Shown one piece after another: positions 1 to 6,771 of a stretch of DNA of 20,076 bases; the stretch's first letter is position 1; the number at the start of each line of letters is the position of its first letter. Under the pieces are notes generated by a model. The model was given only the letters and a program-made list of their open reading frames with translations, was not told the DNA's origin and did no database searches. This DNA comes from a bacterium (GTDB lineage: Bacteria > Patescibacteriota > Minisyncoccia > JACQLN01), in NCBI GenBank assembly GCA_030697855.1, contig JAUYOU010000051.1, forward strand, positions 1 to 20,076, in the 5' to 3' direction. Position numbers and translations under genes: made by a program.

Positions 1-73
1 GTATATTGGGCGAAGAGAAATTAAAAACTATCGAAAGTAATAAAAAAAATACAACTGGAATTATAATTTTCAT
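1..73 (-). CDS. Partial CDS, N-terminus only, membrane or secreted protein
   Basis: On the minus strand an ATG at 73-71 shares the ATGA motif with the TGA stop of the GT-C gene, a 4-base overlap typical of translational coupling. The 24 codons visible before the window edge have no stop and read MKIIIPVVFF followed by LLLSIVFNF, that is one lysine then a long hydrophobic stretch, as in a signal peptide or signal anchor. Nothing of the mature protein is visible, so no function can be given. It is probably the next gene of the rarA-to-GT-C run. Confidence 0.55.
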   Translation of the reverse strand, partial: MKIIIPVVFFLLLSIVFNFSSPNI

Positions 74-1638
74 AAAACTTTGAAAACAACCTCTAAGCCA
101 TTTTTTGCATCAAAAACTTTATCAAAACGTTTATCGGAATCTAAAAATTTGTAGAGTTTTGGGTTTCTGGCAGGTTCTACAAATATATATTTAGCATTAA
201 AATTCTTTTTTAAAGAATCATAAACCGTGCTCACACTGTTTTCTTGGCAAGGATTTGCACCGCAGGTATAAGCTTCGCCGTTTACCATTAGTATTTTATC
301 TATTTCCAAAAAGTAATGTTGTAAGTATAAACTTTTGTTGTTCGTATATTCAAAAATTGGATCCATACCATTTATAAAATGGTTATGCTGGTTCCAAAAA
401 AACATAAAAGAGAAATTATCCCAGCGAGTATTAAAAACAATATCTTCTTTTTGGCTATTTTCTTTTAACCAAGTAGCAGGCTCTTTAAACATATCTTGTG
501 GTGGTAAGCCAGAAATATAACCAGAAACAATTTTTAGTGTTTGAGCCCCAAAAGCAATTATAGCTATAAAAAATATGGTTAAAAATATCTTTTTAAACTT
601 TAAATATAGTTCGTTGTTTTTAAAGACTATAGAAAAAGTTACTGCAGCCAGTAACACAGAAAACAAAACCCAGATGTCGGCGGTACGGCGAGCAAAAGAA
701 TAAAACAATATGCCAAAGATTATATAGAGAGTAACCAAGCTCCAGATAAGGGTTTTTTCTTGGTTCTGTAAGTTTACTTTTTTATTTTTTAGAAAAATTA
801 TTAAACTGATGATGCCTGCAATAACAATTAAAGATATTGGTAAAATTTCGAATAAAAATATACTTAAGCTATTTCCTGGGCGAAGTTCTGTACCAAATCT
901 TAATGGCGCGTTATTTAATTTTTCTAAACTTAATTGTACAACCTGAACATAGGCAATTTTTAAGCTAGATAAAGCGTTTGGCCTTAAAATTGCGCCGATT
1001 ATTAAACCCAAAAGTAAATAAATGTTATTTTTAATCTCCCAGCGTTTTTCGAATATTCTTTGGCAAATAAAAATAATAAAAGCTATAAGCAAAGGTAACC
1101 ATAATAAAGAAATATGTATAAACGAAGCTAAGGTTGAAGCAATAAAAATATGTTTACCCGATCTTTTTTCTATTAGCAGATAAAATATTATAAGCAGTAA
1201 GGCAAGTGTTAAAACATGTGGGCGAAGCATCATTAATCTAAAATGAACATCGGGTACAGAAAAAAAGAAAAATATAGTCCACAGAAGTGGCCAACGAACA
1301 TTAAATTTTTTAAATACAAAATAAATTGCAAGTAGTGTAAAAGAAGTAACAGCTACGGTTGCAAACTTGATTCCCAAAAGAAGATCTGTAAAAAAAGTAA
1401 AAGGAATAAGCAAAATATGGAAACCGTACCAAATATCGCCACCTAGTTTTCCAATGATCGAATTTTCTAACCAAGGAAAATCGCTATTAAACATTCCTTG
1501 GGTTTGGTAAATCCATGCATGTCTAATATGGTAGTAGTTGTCTATGCCAACAGTGGGTGGGTAGTAAAAAGCAAAAAAAGTGGCTAAAGCAAATAAAGCC
1601 ACGATCGGCAATATTTTATATAGTCTTTCTTTAATCAT
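70..1638 (-). CDS. GT-C-like polytopic membrane glycosyltransferase
   Basis: About 520 residues with roughly ten or more hydrophobic segments over the first 380 residues, then a soluble C-terminal domain of about 140 residues. The first loop after TM1 carries an acidic/aromatic/His cluster (DNYYHIRHAW), in the place where STT3/PMT-type GT-C enzymes keep their catalytic or metal-binding Asp. A second loop has PDVHFRLMMLRPH. The C-terminal part (PATWLKENS, then FINGMDPIFEY) resembles the extracytoplasmic domain of archaeal/CPR GT-C proteins, and holds a Cys pair (CGANPC). I infer transfer of sugar from a lipid-linked donor; the acceptor is unknown. The start is uncertain: ATG at 1638 gives an ATGATTAA overlap with the hydrolase stop; the in-frame ATG at 1656 would add six residues. 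Neither has a clear Shine-Dalgarno site. Confidence 0.7.
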   Translation of the reverse strand: MIKERLYKILPIVALFALATFFAFYYPPTVGIDNYYHIRHAWIYQTQGMFNSDFPWLENSIIGKLGGDIWYGFHILLIPFTFFTDLLLGIKFATVAVTSFTLLAIYFVFKKFNVRWPLLWTIFFFFSVPDVHFRLMMLRPHVLTLALLLIIFYLLIEKRSGKHIFIASTLASFIHISLLWLPLLIAFIIFICQRIFEKRWEIKNNIYLLLGLIIGAILRPNALSSLKIAYVQVVQLSLEKLNNAPLRFGTELRPGNSLSIFLFEILPISLIVIAGIISLIIFLKNKKVNLQNQEKTLIWSLVTLYIIFGILFYSFARRTADIWVLFSVLLAAVTFSIVFKNNELYLKFKKIFLTIFFIAIIAFGAQTLKIVSGYISGLPPQDMFKEPATWLKENSQKEDIVFNTRWDNFSFMFFWNQHNHFINGMDPIFEYTNNKSLYLQHYFLEIDKILMVNGEAYTCGANPCQENSVSTVYDSLKKNFNAKYIFVEPARNPKLYKFLDSDKRFDKVFDAKNGLEVVFKVL

Positions 1639-2185
1639 TAAAATGGAGTATAGCATTTAAGGCTTCTGGAAGTTCGAAACATTCATTCGAAGCATTTATG
1701 TGGCCCAAGCCCTGAAGTGTTATTAACTTTGCATTTAATTTATCTTGGATAATTTCTGCAAATCTATAAGGCACAGCCATATCGTCGGTTGAATGAATAG
1801 CTATTATTTTATTTACAGATTTTTTAACTTTCTCATAGTTTAACGGTTTTTCAGTAAAGCTATATAATGGAGAAAAATTAATATCTTCGGAAAAACCTGC
1901 AACTAAAACTACGCCACCAGCTTTTTCATTTTCTGGTAAGGCTTCTAAAAAACGCAAACAAGTTATGGTGCCTAAGCTATGCCCAACAAAAAAAGTATCT
2001 TCATCGCAAGTTCCAACAATCTGTTGAATATGCAAAAGCCATTTTTCTAGTGTTGGCGCGCCGGTATCTGGCATTTGAGGTGCAGTAACACTGAACCCTC
2101 CTTCTTCTAACTGTTTTTTAAGCCAAGGAAACCAATTGTCGCTAGGCGTGGCATCGTAGCCGTGAATAATAAAAACTCTTTTCAT
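1631..2185 (-). CDS. RBBP9/YdeN-type alpha/beta serine hydrolase
   Basis: 184 residues, the usual size for the small RBBP9/YdeN hydrolase family. It opens with RVFIIHGYDATPSDNWFPWL, the family's N-terminal strand and HGY loop. The nucleophile elbow GHSLG places Ser70, with a probable acid at Asp134/Asp135 (HSTDDMAVP) and the catalytic His162 (GLGHINAS). These complete a Ser-Asp-His triad. It has no signal peptide, so it acts in the cytoplasm. The substrate is unknown; esterase or peptidase-like activity is the family expectation. It lies 41 bases downstream of the CYTH gene, and the gap holds a hairpin repeat that starts 6 bases before the ATG, leaving no room for a normal ribosome binding site. 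Its stop overlaps the start of the GT-C gene. Confidence 0.85.
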   Translation of the reverse strand: MKRVFIIHGYDATPSDNWFPWLKKQLEEGGFSVTAPQMPDTGAPTLEKWLLHIQQIVGTCDEDTFFVGHSLGTITCLRFLEALPENEKAGGVVLVAGFSEDINFSPLYSFTEKPLNYEKVKKSVNKIIAIHSTDDMAVPYRFAEIIQDKLNAKLITLQGLGHINASNECFELPEALNAILHFND

Positions 2186-2191
2186 TTATTT

Positions 2192-2217
2192 AACATTCTC
2201 AAGAATGTTGGAATGTT
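2192..2217. repeat. Intergenic hairpin repeat, copy 1
   Basis: AACATTCT at 2192-2199 is an exact inverted repeat of AGAATGTT at 2202-2209, and a second right arm GAATGTT follows at 2211-2217, so two alternative stems can form with one left arm. Aligned base by base, 21 of 26 positions match the hairpin at 18841-18866. It fills the gap between the CYTH and hydrolase genes, directly in front of the hydrolase ATG. It may act as a weak terminator or may block the hydrolase start; no T-tract is present. Confidence 0.6.
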
Positions 2218-2226
2218 ATTATTAAT

Positions 2227-2820
2227 TTATTTTTTCCTTTTTATTTCCAACCAATCAGGAACAGGTTCAAAAGTTATTTTTTCCCAACCATCTATTTCTT
2301 TTTCGGTAACATCAAAATACTTTTGGTAAGCTGTCTCTACACTACCATGCATAGCTTGCTCCCAGTCTAAGCTCAGTTTACCAGCTAGATTTTTGATTTT
2401 CTCTTCTGTAGGCGCTTCTAGTTCTATAAAAGTTGGAATCCATGGCCATGTATCTATAGTTATTTCACAATCTTCAAGTTCCCATTTTTCACGTTTGGTT
2501 TCTTGAAAGGAATCTTGAACGAAACCCAAGGCTAAGAGAAAGTTACAGGTTTGATCAAAACTATCAACTATAACTGTGATCTCTTTAGTTCCATGAAGTG
2601 AACGATCTATTAATCTCTTGTAACTTAGAGTGATTTTGTCTCCCTCATTTCTAACTCTTATCCATGCACCATCCTTTTCTAATTTATGATCAGAAAAGTC
2701 AAAAACCTTGCGAGTCATCAATCGTTCCGGATAAATAAGCTTCGCACCAATATTTTTTAGTTTTTCTCTTATGGAAGCTGGATTGATATCTAAAAATTTA
2801 GCCTCAATTTCTGTTTGCAT
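2227..2820 (-). CDS. CYTH-domain protein (CyaB/ThTPase-like)
   Basis: 197 residues. The N-terminal ExExK signature of CYTH proteins is present as E4-I5-E6-A7-K8 directly after the start, which fixes M1. Other expected charged positions of the triphosphate tunnel follow: WIRVR (55-57), SYKR (K68), KEITV (E80), KREKWEL near 109-115, and FIELEAP (E133/E135). Family members are class IV adenylate cyclases, thiamine-triphosphatases or inorganic triphosphatases that bind triphosphate and divalent metal inside a beta-tunnel; sequence alone does not tell which. The C-terminus (about 165-197) is a short charged tail. It overlaps the Nudix gene by 17 bases, so the two are probably co-translated, pairing two phosphohydrolase-type enzymes in one operon. 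Confidence 0.85.
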   Translation of the reverse strand: MQTEIEAKFLDINPASIREKLKNIGAKLIYPERLMTRKVFDFSDHKLEKDGAWIRVRNEGDKITLSYKRLIDRSLHGTKEITVIVDSFDQTCNFLLALGFVQDSFQETKREKWELEDCEITIDTWPWIPTFIELEAPTEEKIKNLAGKLSLDWEQAMHGSVETAYQKYFDVTEKEIDGWEKITFEPVPDWLEIKRKK

Positions 2821-3253
2821 ATTTTAAAAATATATCTTTATATTTGTTAAAGCTATAGGCAAAACCTGTATGCAGAGGATTAGGAATATTATCTAATTCG
2901 AACCAACCAATTTCGTCCATACTTTGAGGTTCATTTAGCTTAACTTGAGATGGATCAACTTTTACAAAAAATGGAATCATCAACCAATGAGTTTTTTGAT
3001 TATTCCATTCTCGAAATAATGAATAAGGAGGAAGACATTCAGAAATATTCCCATGACAACCATATTCTTCCATTACTTCCTTTAAGACATTCTGTTCGGG
3101 TGTTAAACCTAACTCTAACTTACCCGAACCAGTGTCCCATGTGTTGTGTTCATCTCGGCAATTTTTGCTTCGTCTATGAAACAAAAACTTACCATTACCA
3201 TCGTGGCAATAAAATGGAGTAGCAACACCTACATAATCAATTCCCGGTTTCAT
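2804..3253 (-). CDS. Nudix hydrolase with non-canonical Nudix box
   Basis: 149 residues, one Nudix domain. The box runs from G44 to C66: against the pattern G-x5-E-x7-REUxEExGU it has G44, Leu50 where the first Glu is expected, Lys58 instead of Arg, then E59, E62, E63 and G65. The metal-binding EE pair and preceding Glu are retained, so activity is plausible. The N-terminal strand contains YCHDGNGKFLFHRRS, and the region before the box (DEHNTWDTGSGKLELG) is typical of (d)NTP- or nucleoside-diphosphate-X-cleaving members. The substrate cannot be assigned. The start shares ATGA with the rarA stop and the 3' end overlaps the CYTH gene, so it sits in a tightly coupled run. Confidence 0.88.
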   Translation of the reverse strand: MKPGIDYVGVATPFYCHDGNGKFLFHRRSKNCRDEHNTWDTGSGKLELGLTPEQNVLKEVMEEYGCHGNISECLPPYSLFREWNNQKTHWLMIPFFVKVDPSQVKLNEPQSMDEIGWFELDNIPNPLHTGFAYSFNKYKDIFLKYANRN

Positions 3254-4374
3254 CTTAAATATTTTTTCCCTCCTAATTCATCCGGTAAAAAACTATCATC
3301 TGTATATTTTTCATAACCTTTGCCGTAACCAATCTCTTCCATTAATTTTGTTGGGGCATTACGAATTTTTAAGGGAATAGGTAAGTTACCAAATTTTTTA
3401 ACATCGCTCATTGCTTCCTTATAGGCATCATAAGCTCGGCGATCTTTCTTACATTGTGCCAGATAAGCCACTCCGTGCGCTAGGTTAATACCACATTCGG
3501 GCAATCCTATGGTTTCGCAAGCACGGAAAACATCGTTAGCCACCACTAGGGCTGTTGGTTGAGCGAGGCCAATATCTTCGCTCGCAAACACAACCATCCT
3601 ACGAGCAATAAATTTTGGGTCTTCGCCACTGTCTATCATTCTGGCTAAATAATAAATCGCCGCATCGGGTTGGCTGGCCCGCATGCTTTTTATAAAAGCC
3701 GAAATGGTATTGTAATGTTCTTCGCCTTTTTTGTCGTAACGTAAAAATTTAGATTGCAAGGCATTTTTTAAATTATCGATTGCGATTTTGCCGTATAAGT
3801 TTTTCGTAGCTTCTAATAAACCAATAGCTTGCCGAGCATCGCCATTAGCCATAGCAATTAACCATTCTTTGGCTTCGGTATTTAATTTTAAACCAGTGCG
3901 GTTAATTATTTTTTCCATTTCTGTATTAGAAAATTCGTTTAAAATAAAAACTCTACAACGTGAAAGTAGGGGAGATATAACTTCAAAACTTGGGTTTTCG
4001 GTAGTAGCGCCAATTAAAGTCAAAACCCCACTTTCTACATATGGTAATAAAAAATCTTGTTGGGCTTTATTAAAACGATGAATCTCATCTAAAAATAAAA
4101 TTTTAGGTTTGCTAGATTCATCTTTAATTATTTTCTTAATGTCATCTTTACCAGCCGAAACAGCCGAGAGTTCATAAAACTTGGCATCTAGCGCGTTGGC
4201 ATAAATTTTGGCCAGAGTTGTTTTGCCAACTCCCGGTGTACCCCACAAAATAAACGAAAATAAATGCTTTTTTTCTATAGCAACTCTAATAGGTTTATTT
4301 GGCCCAGCCAAGTGTTCTTGGCCAATATAATCGGTAAGGTTTTTTGGGCGAATTTTAGAGGCTAAAGGTTCCAT
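3250..4374 (-). CDS. rarA: Replication-associated recombination protein A (RarA/MgsA, AAA+ ATPase)
   Basis: 374 residues from the chosen ATG. AAA+ features in order: Walker A GTPGVGKT (45-52), Walker B ILFLDEIH (92-99), sensor 1 IGATTENPSF (about 121-130) and arginine finger LLSRCR (136-141). The C-terminal half has the clamp-loader-like family pattern (FIKSMRASQPDAAIYYLARM, ARRMVVFASEDIGLA) and ends with the characteristic LPDELGGKKYLR. RarA/MgsA acts at stalled replication forks and with single-strand-binding protein. The reading frame is open 16 codons upstream to 4422, but the family begins at MEPLASKIRP, so I start at 4374. It heads the minus-strand operon. The 129-base gap to the divergent cassette must hold its promoter; only weak elements are visible there. 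Confidence 0.95.
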   Translation of the reverse strand: MEPLASKIRPKNLTDYIGQEHLAGPNKPIRVAIEKKHLFSFILWGTPGVGKTTLAKIYANALDAKFYELSAVSAGKDDIKKIIKDESSKPKILFLDEIHRFNKAQQDFLLPYVESGVLTLIGATTENPSFEVISPLLSRCRVFILNEFSNTEMEKIINRTGLKLNTEAKEWLIAMANGDARQAIGLLEATKNLYGKIAIDNLKNALQSKFLRYDKKGEEHYNTISAFIKSMRASQPDAAIYYLARMIDSGEDPKFIARRMVVFASEDIGLAQPTALVVANDVFRACETIGLPECGINLAHGVAYLAQCKKDRRAYDAYKEAMSDVKKFGNLPIPLKIRNAPTKLMEEIGYGKGYEKYTDDSFLPDELGGKKYLR

Positions 4375-4415
4375 ATATAATACTAAACTACACCTAAATA
4401 GACATAAAATCACTA

Positions 4416-4444
4416 TTGACAAAGATATATTAGTTGACTATAGT
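4416..4444 (+). promoter_or_regulatory. Sigma70-type promoter of the TPM/LemA-like cassette
   Basis: A perfect -35 TTGACA at 4416-4421 and a -10 TATAGT at 4439-4444 are separated by exactly 17 bases. The predicted transcript start is near 4451, about 50 bases before the ATG at 4504. A strong Shine-Dalgarno AAGGAG at 4492-4497 lies 6 bases before that ATG. This is the best promoter seen in the window. Confidence 0.8.
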
Positions 4445-4503
4445 ATGGCAAGTAGAGAAAGATTGATCCTTAAAAATCAAAACATATAAGAAAGGAGAGG
4501 GCT

Positions 4504-5595
4504 ATGCCTGTTTACGTCTGCATGATCATGTTAGTGCCTATAATTATCGGCCTGGTTGGTCTCACAACCTCAAGAGGCAGGATTACACTGAAAGAATTTT
4601 TTGCTCAGCAAGGGGTTTTGTTGGTCGTGGTTTTGATAGGGTATTTTATATCCAGATGGACATCGACTCGAGATGTTGAAGTTTGGAGCGGAGAAATAGT
4701 AAAAAAGGAAAAAGATAAAGTATCTTGTAGCCACTCTTATCCTTGCAATCCTCATTCTTGTAATTGCGATAAAAATGGTTGTGACACCTGCTGGGATACA
4801 TGTTACGACCATAATTACGATTGGGACTGGAATATTTTTACCAGTAACAAAGAGGATGGAGTTATTAATATAGAAAGAATTGATTCACAAGGAAACAAAG
4901 AACCACCCAGATGGACACAAGCTAAAATTGGTGATCCTACTGCTCAGACTCATTCTTTCACTAACTATATCAAAGCTAATCCGGGGAGTATTTTAAGAAG
5001 AACCGGAGCGGCTGAATTGTATAAGGGTTATATTCCAAAATATCCTAATCAAATCTATGATTACTATTATTGCGATAGATTTTTGGTGGTTGGTGATATT
5101 GGAATACCAGACATCAAAGAATGGAACCGCCAGTTAAGTGAAATAAATGCTGAACTCGGTGCTAAGAAAAAAATGAATATAGTTGCAGTTGCAGTGGCAC
5201 TAAATGAACCCGAATATGCCTATGCTCTGGAAGAGGTTTGGATTGGAGGCAAGAAGAATGATCTGATAATTGTTATGGGTATTCCCAACTATCCCAAGAT
5301 TGAATGGGTGAGCATCTTTTCATGGAGTATAGCTGAAGATCTTAAGGTTGAATTGCGTGATGCTATTATAAAAATCGGAACCATGGAAAGGAGGGAAGAG
5401 ATTGGAAAAATAATCTACCAGATGACCGATGACAAATTTATTCATCGCGATATGGATGATTTTAAATATCTGATGGCGGGAGTACAGCCGGGAACGACGG
5501 GAACAATCATTATGTTCATTCTAGGCACGTTGCTTTCGGTGGGCATGACCTTTTACTTTCGGGCATGCGATCCCTTTGGCGACAGATACAACTAA
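4504..5595 (+). CDS. TPM-like membrane protein with Cys/His-rich insert
   Basis: 363 residues. Two hydrophobic segments near 5-22 and 36-50 and one near 333-351 bracket a large domain, probably extracytoplasmic. Residues 75-103 hold a dense cluster: Cys 75, 81, 86, 88, 93, 96, 100 and His 77, 84, 103, followed by aromatic/Asp-rich DHNYDWDW. Residues about 195-325 (NIVAVAVALNEPEYAYALEE, then GGKKNDLIIVMGI, then a helical end with DDKFIHRDMDDFKYL) look like a divergent TPM (YgcG/TPM_phosphatase) fold; that call rests on pattern, not on a conserved motif. I remember similar proteins with this cysteine block in tailed-phage genomes. It is followed by a LemA-like gene, and LemA and TPM genes are frequent neighbours in bacteria. 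G+C is visibly higher than in flanking genes. Zinc or iron binding is an inference. Confidence 0.6.
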   Translation: MPVYVCMIMLVPIIIGLVGLTTSRGRITLKEFFAQQGVLLVVVLIGYFISRWTSTRDVEVWSGEIVKKEKDKVSCSHSYPCNPHSCNCDKNGCDTCWDTCYDHNYDWDWNIFTSNKEDGVINIERIDSQGNKEPPRWTQAKIGDPTAQTHSFTNYIKANPGSILRRTGAAELYKGYIPKYPNQIYDYYYCDRFLVVGDIGIPDIKEWNRQLSEINAELGAKKKMNIVAVAVALNEPEYAYALEEVWIGGKKNDLIIVMGIPNYPKIEWVSIFSWSIAEDLKVELRDAIIKIGTMERREEIGKIIYQMTDDKFIHRDMDDFKYLMAGVQPGTTGTIIMFILGTLLSVGMTFYFRACDPFGDRYN

Positions 5596-5620
5596 ACCCA
5601 ACCCTTAAAAGGAGGCTGAA

Positions 5621-6181
5621 ATGAGAAAGGCATTAATTATTCTTGCGGTTACAGCAGGGATTTTGACCATAATGGCAATATCTCTTGGTATGGGCTTTAT
5701 CGGATTTCAGAATACCTGTAAAGATTTTGAAATCCAAATCGAAGCCCAGTATACAGATAATCAGAATGTTTATGACAACGGCTATAAAGAGGTTCTGGAA
5801 AAATCAGAAGTGCCCGAAATGTACACTGATCAATTGAAAGAACTTTATTCTCAGGTCATGAGTGGAAGGTATGGAGAAGAAGGTTCGAAAGCCCTTTTCC
5901 AGTTCATTCAGGAACAAAATCCGACACTAGATGCCGAGATATTCAGACAGATTCAACAGTCAATCGAAACGTTTAGGAGAAGATTCACTCAAGCCCAACG
6001 AGAACTGGTTGCCAAAAAGCAGGCTTACCAACAATATTATGCGGCGACCACTTCTGGACGCTTCTATAATATGCTGGGTGGTTACCCCAAGGCTGATATG
6101 GCTCGCTACGATATCGTAACCTCCGGAAGAACAGAGGAAACATTCTCAACAAAGAAAGATGAACCTTTGAAGTTGAGGTAG
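5621..6181 (+). CDS. LemA-like membrane-anchored helical protein
   Basis: 186 residues: an N-terminal membrane anchor (about 4-29, ending GFIGFQN) followed by an almost entirely helical region to about 140 and a short polar tail. The order anchor, N-x-x-x-D-F start of helix (NTCKDFEIQIEAQYTDNQNV), then long charged helices fits a LemA-type antiparallel helix bundle. The segment GRYGEEGSKALFQFIQEQNP matches, from memory, a LemA-like family common in tailed phages rather than the chromosomal LemA that I know best. A very strong RBS (AAAAGGAGG, 5607-5615) lies 5 bases before the ATG, and 25 bases separate it from the TPM-like gene, so the two form one operon closed by the terminator at 6202. Function of LemA proteins is poorly known. 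Confidence 0.65.
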   Translation: MRKALIILAVTAGILTIMAISLGMGFIGFQNTCKDFEIQIEAQYTDNQNVYDNGYKEVLEKSEVPEMYTDQLKELYSQVMSGRYGEEGSKALFQFIQEQNPTLDAEIFRQIQQSIETFRRRFTQAQRELVAKKQAYQQYYAATTSGRFYNMLGGYPKADMARYDIVTSGRTEETFSTKKDEPLKLR

Positions 6182-6201
6182 GAAACTTGTACTTATTTTG
6201 G

Positions 6202-6230
6202 AAACGCGGACATAATAGTCCGCGTTTTTT
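6202..6230 (+). terminator. Rho-independent terminator of the TPM/LemA cassette
   Basis: A perfect 10-bp stem, AAACGCGGAC (6202-6211) with GTCCGCGTTT (6218-6227), around a 6-base loop, ending in a run of T (6225-6230). It begins 20 bases after the LemA-like stop. Confidence 0.92.
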
Positions 6231-6264
6231 ATTAGCCCTTTTCTATTAAAAAATCTAGGTTTGA

Positions 6265-6273
6265 TGCTATAAT
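6265..6273 (+). promoter_or_regulatory. Extended -10 promoter of the DUF192/FemAB pair
   Basis: TGCTATAAT at 6265-6273 is a consensus extended -10 (TGnTATAAT). At the -35 spacing only a weak ATTAAA (6245-6250) is seen, which an extended -10 can tolerate. The predicted start point near 6280 leaves about 9 bases before the ATG at 6289, so the mRNA has a very short leader without a Shine-Dalgarno site. Confidence 0.7.
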
Positions 6274-6288
6274 GCAAAAGAAATATTT

Positions 6289-6771
6289 ATGCGAAAGTAT
6301 GTGTTAATTGGCTTAGTTTTTGCTGGAATTGGTTCGTTTTTTGTTTGGAATCAAACGTCTTCAGTGAAAACTGAATATATTGCTCAAGTTGTAAAACCGA
6401 CAACCCCATCGGTTACTATTAACAAACTAGAAATTCCGGTAGAGGTTATGCGTACAGAAGTCGAGGTTCAAAAGGGCTTATCTGGGCGTTTAAGCTTAGG
6501 TTCAAAAAACGGGATGCTGTTTATTTTTAACATAGCCGATTATTACCGTTTTTGGATGCCAGATATGCATTTTCCCATAGATATTATTTGGATAAACAAC
6601 AATAAGATAATAGATATTAGCCATAATGTTTCTAACAAGCTTGATCCGTCTAAGCCTAAATTCTATTTACCTACCAAAAAAGCCAACTATGTTTTAGAAG
6701 TTAATGCTGGGTTTAGCAAAAAAAATAATATAAAAATAGGCGATAGTGTTTTTTTGAACAATGTTAAATAG
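6289..6771 (+). CDS. DUF192 family membrane-anchored protein
   Basis: 160 residues. An N-terminal hydrophobic segment (about 4-20) anchors or exports the protein. The DUF192 domain then shows its known blocks in order: VQKGLSGRLSL (60-70), GMLFIF (75-80), FWMPDMHFPIDIIWI (88-102), and YVLEVNAGF (134-142) followed by IKIGD. The domain length and block order are normal for the family, whose biochemical role is not established. The reading frame overlaps the FemAB gene by 11 bases, which implies co-translation, and points to an envelope-related job outside the membrane. The start is set by the ATG just after the extended -10; no upstream alternative is in frame near it. Confidence 0.9.
   Translation: MRKYVLIGLVFAGIGSFFVWNQTSSVKTEYIAQVVKPTTPSVTINKLEIPVEVMRTEVEVQKGLSGRLSLGSKNGMLFIFNIADYYRFWMPDMHFPIDIIWINNNKIIDISHNVSNKLDPSKPKFYLPTKKANYVLEVNAGFSKKNNIKIGDSVFLNNVK

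Noticed and set aside
4375..4422. Longer rarA start at 4422
   Set aside because: The 16 added residues are hydrophobic and Cys-rich, unlike RarA N-termini, and overlap the promoter region of the divergent cassette; MEPLASKIRP at 4374 is the usual start.
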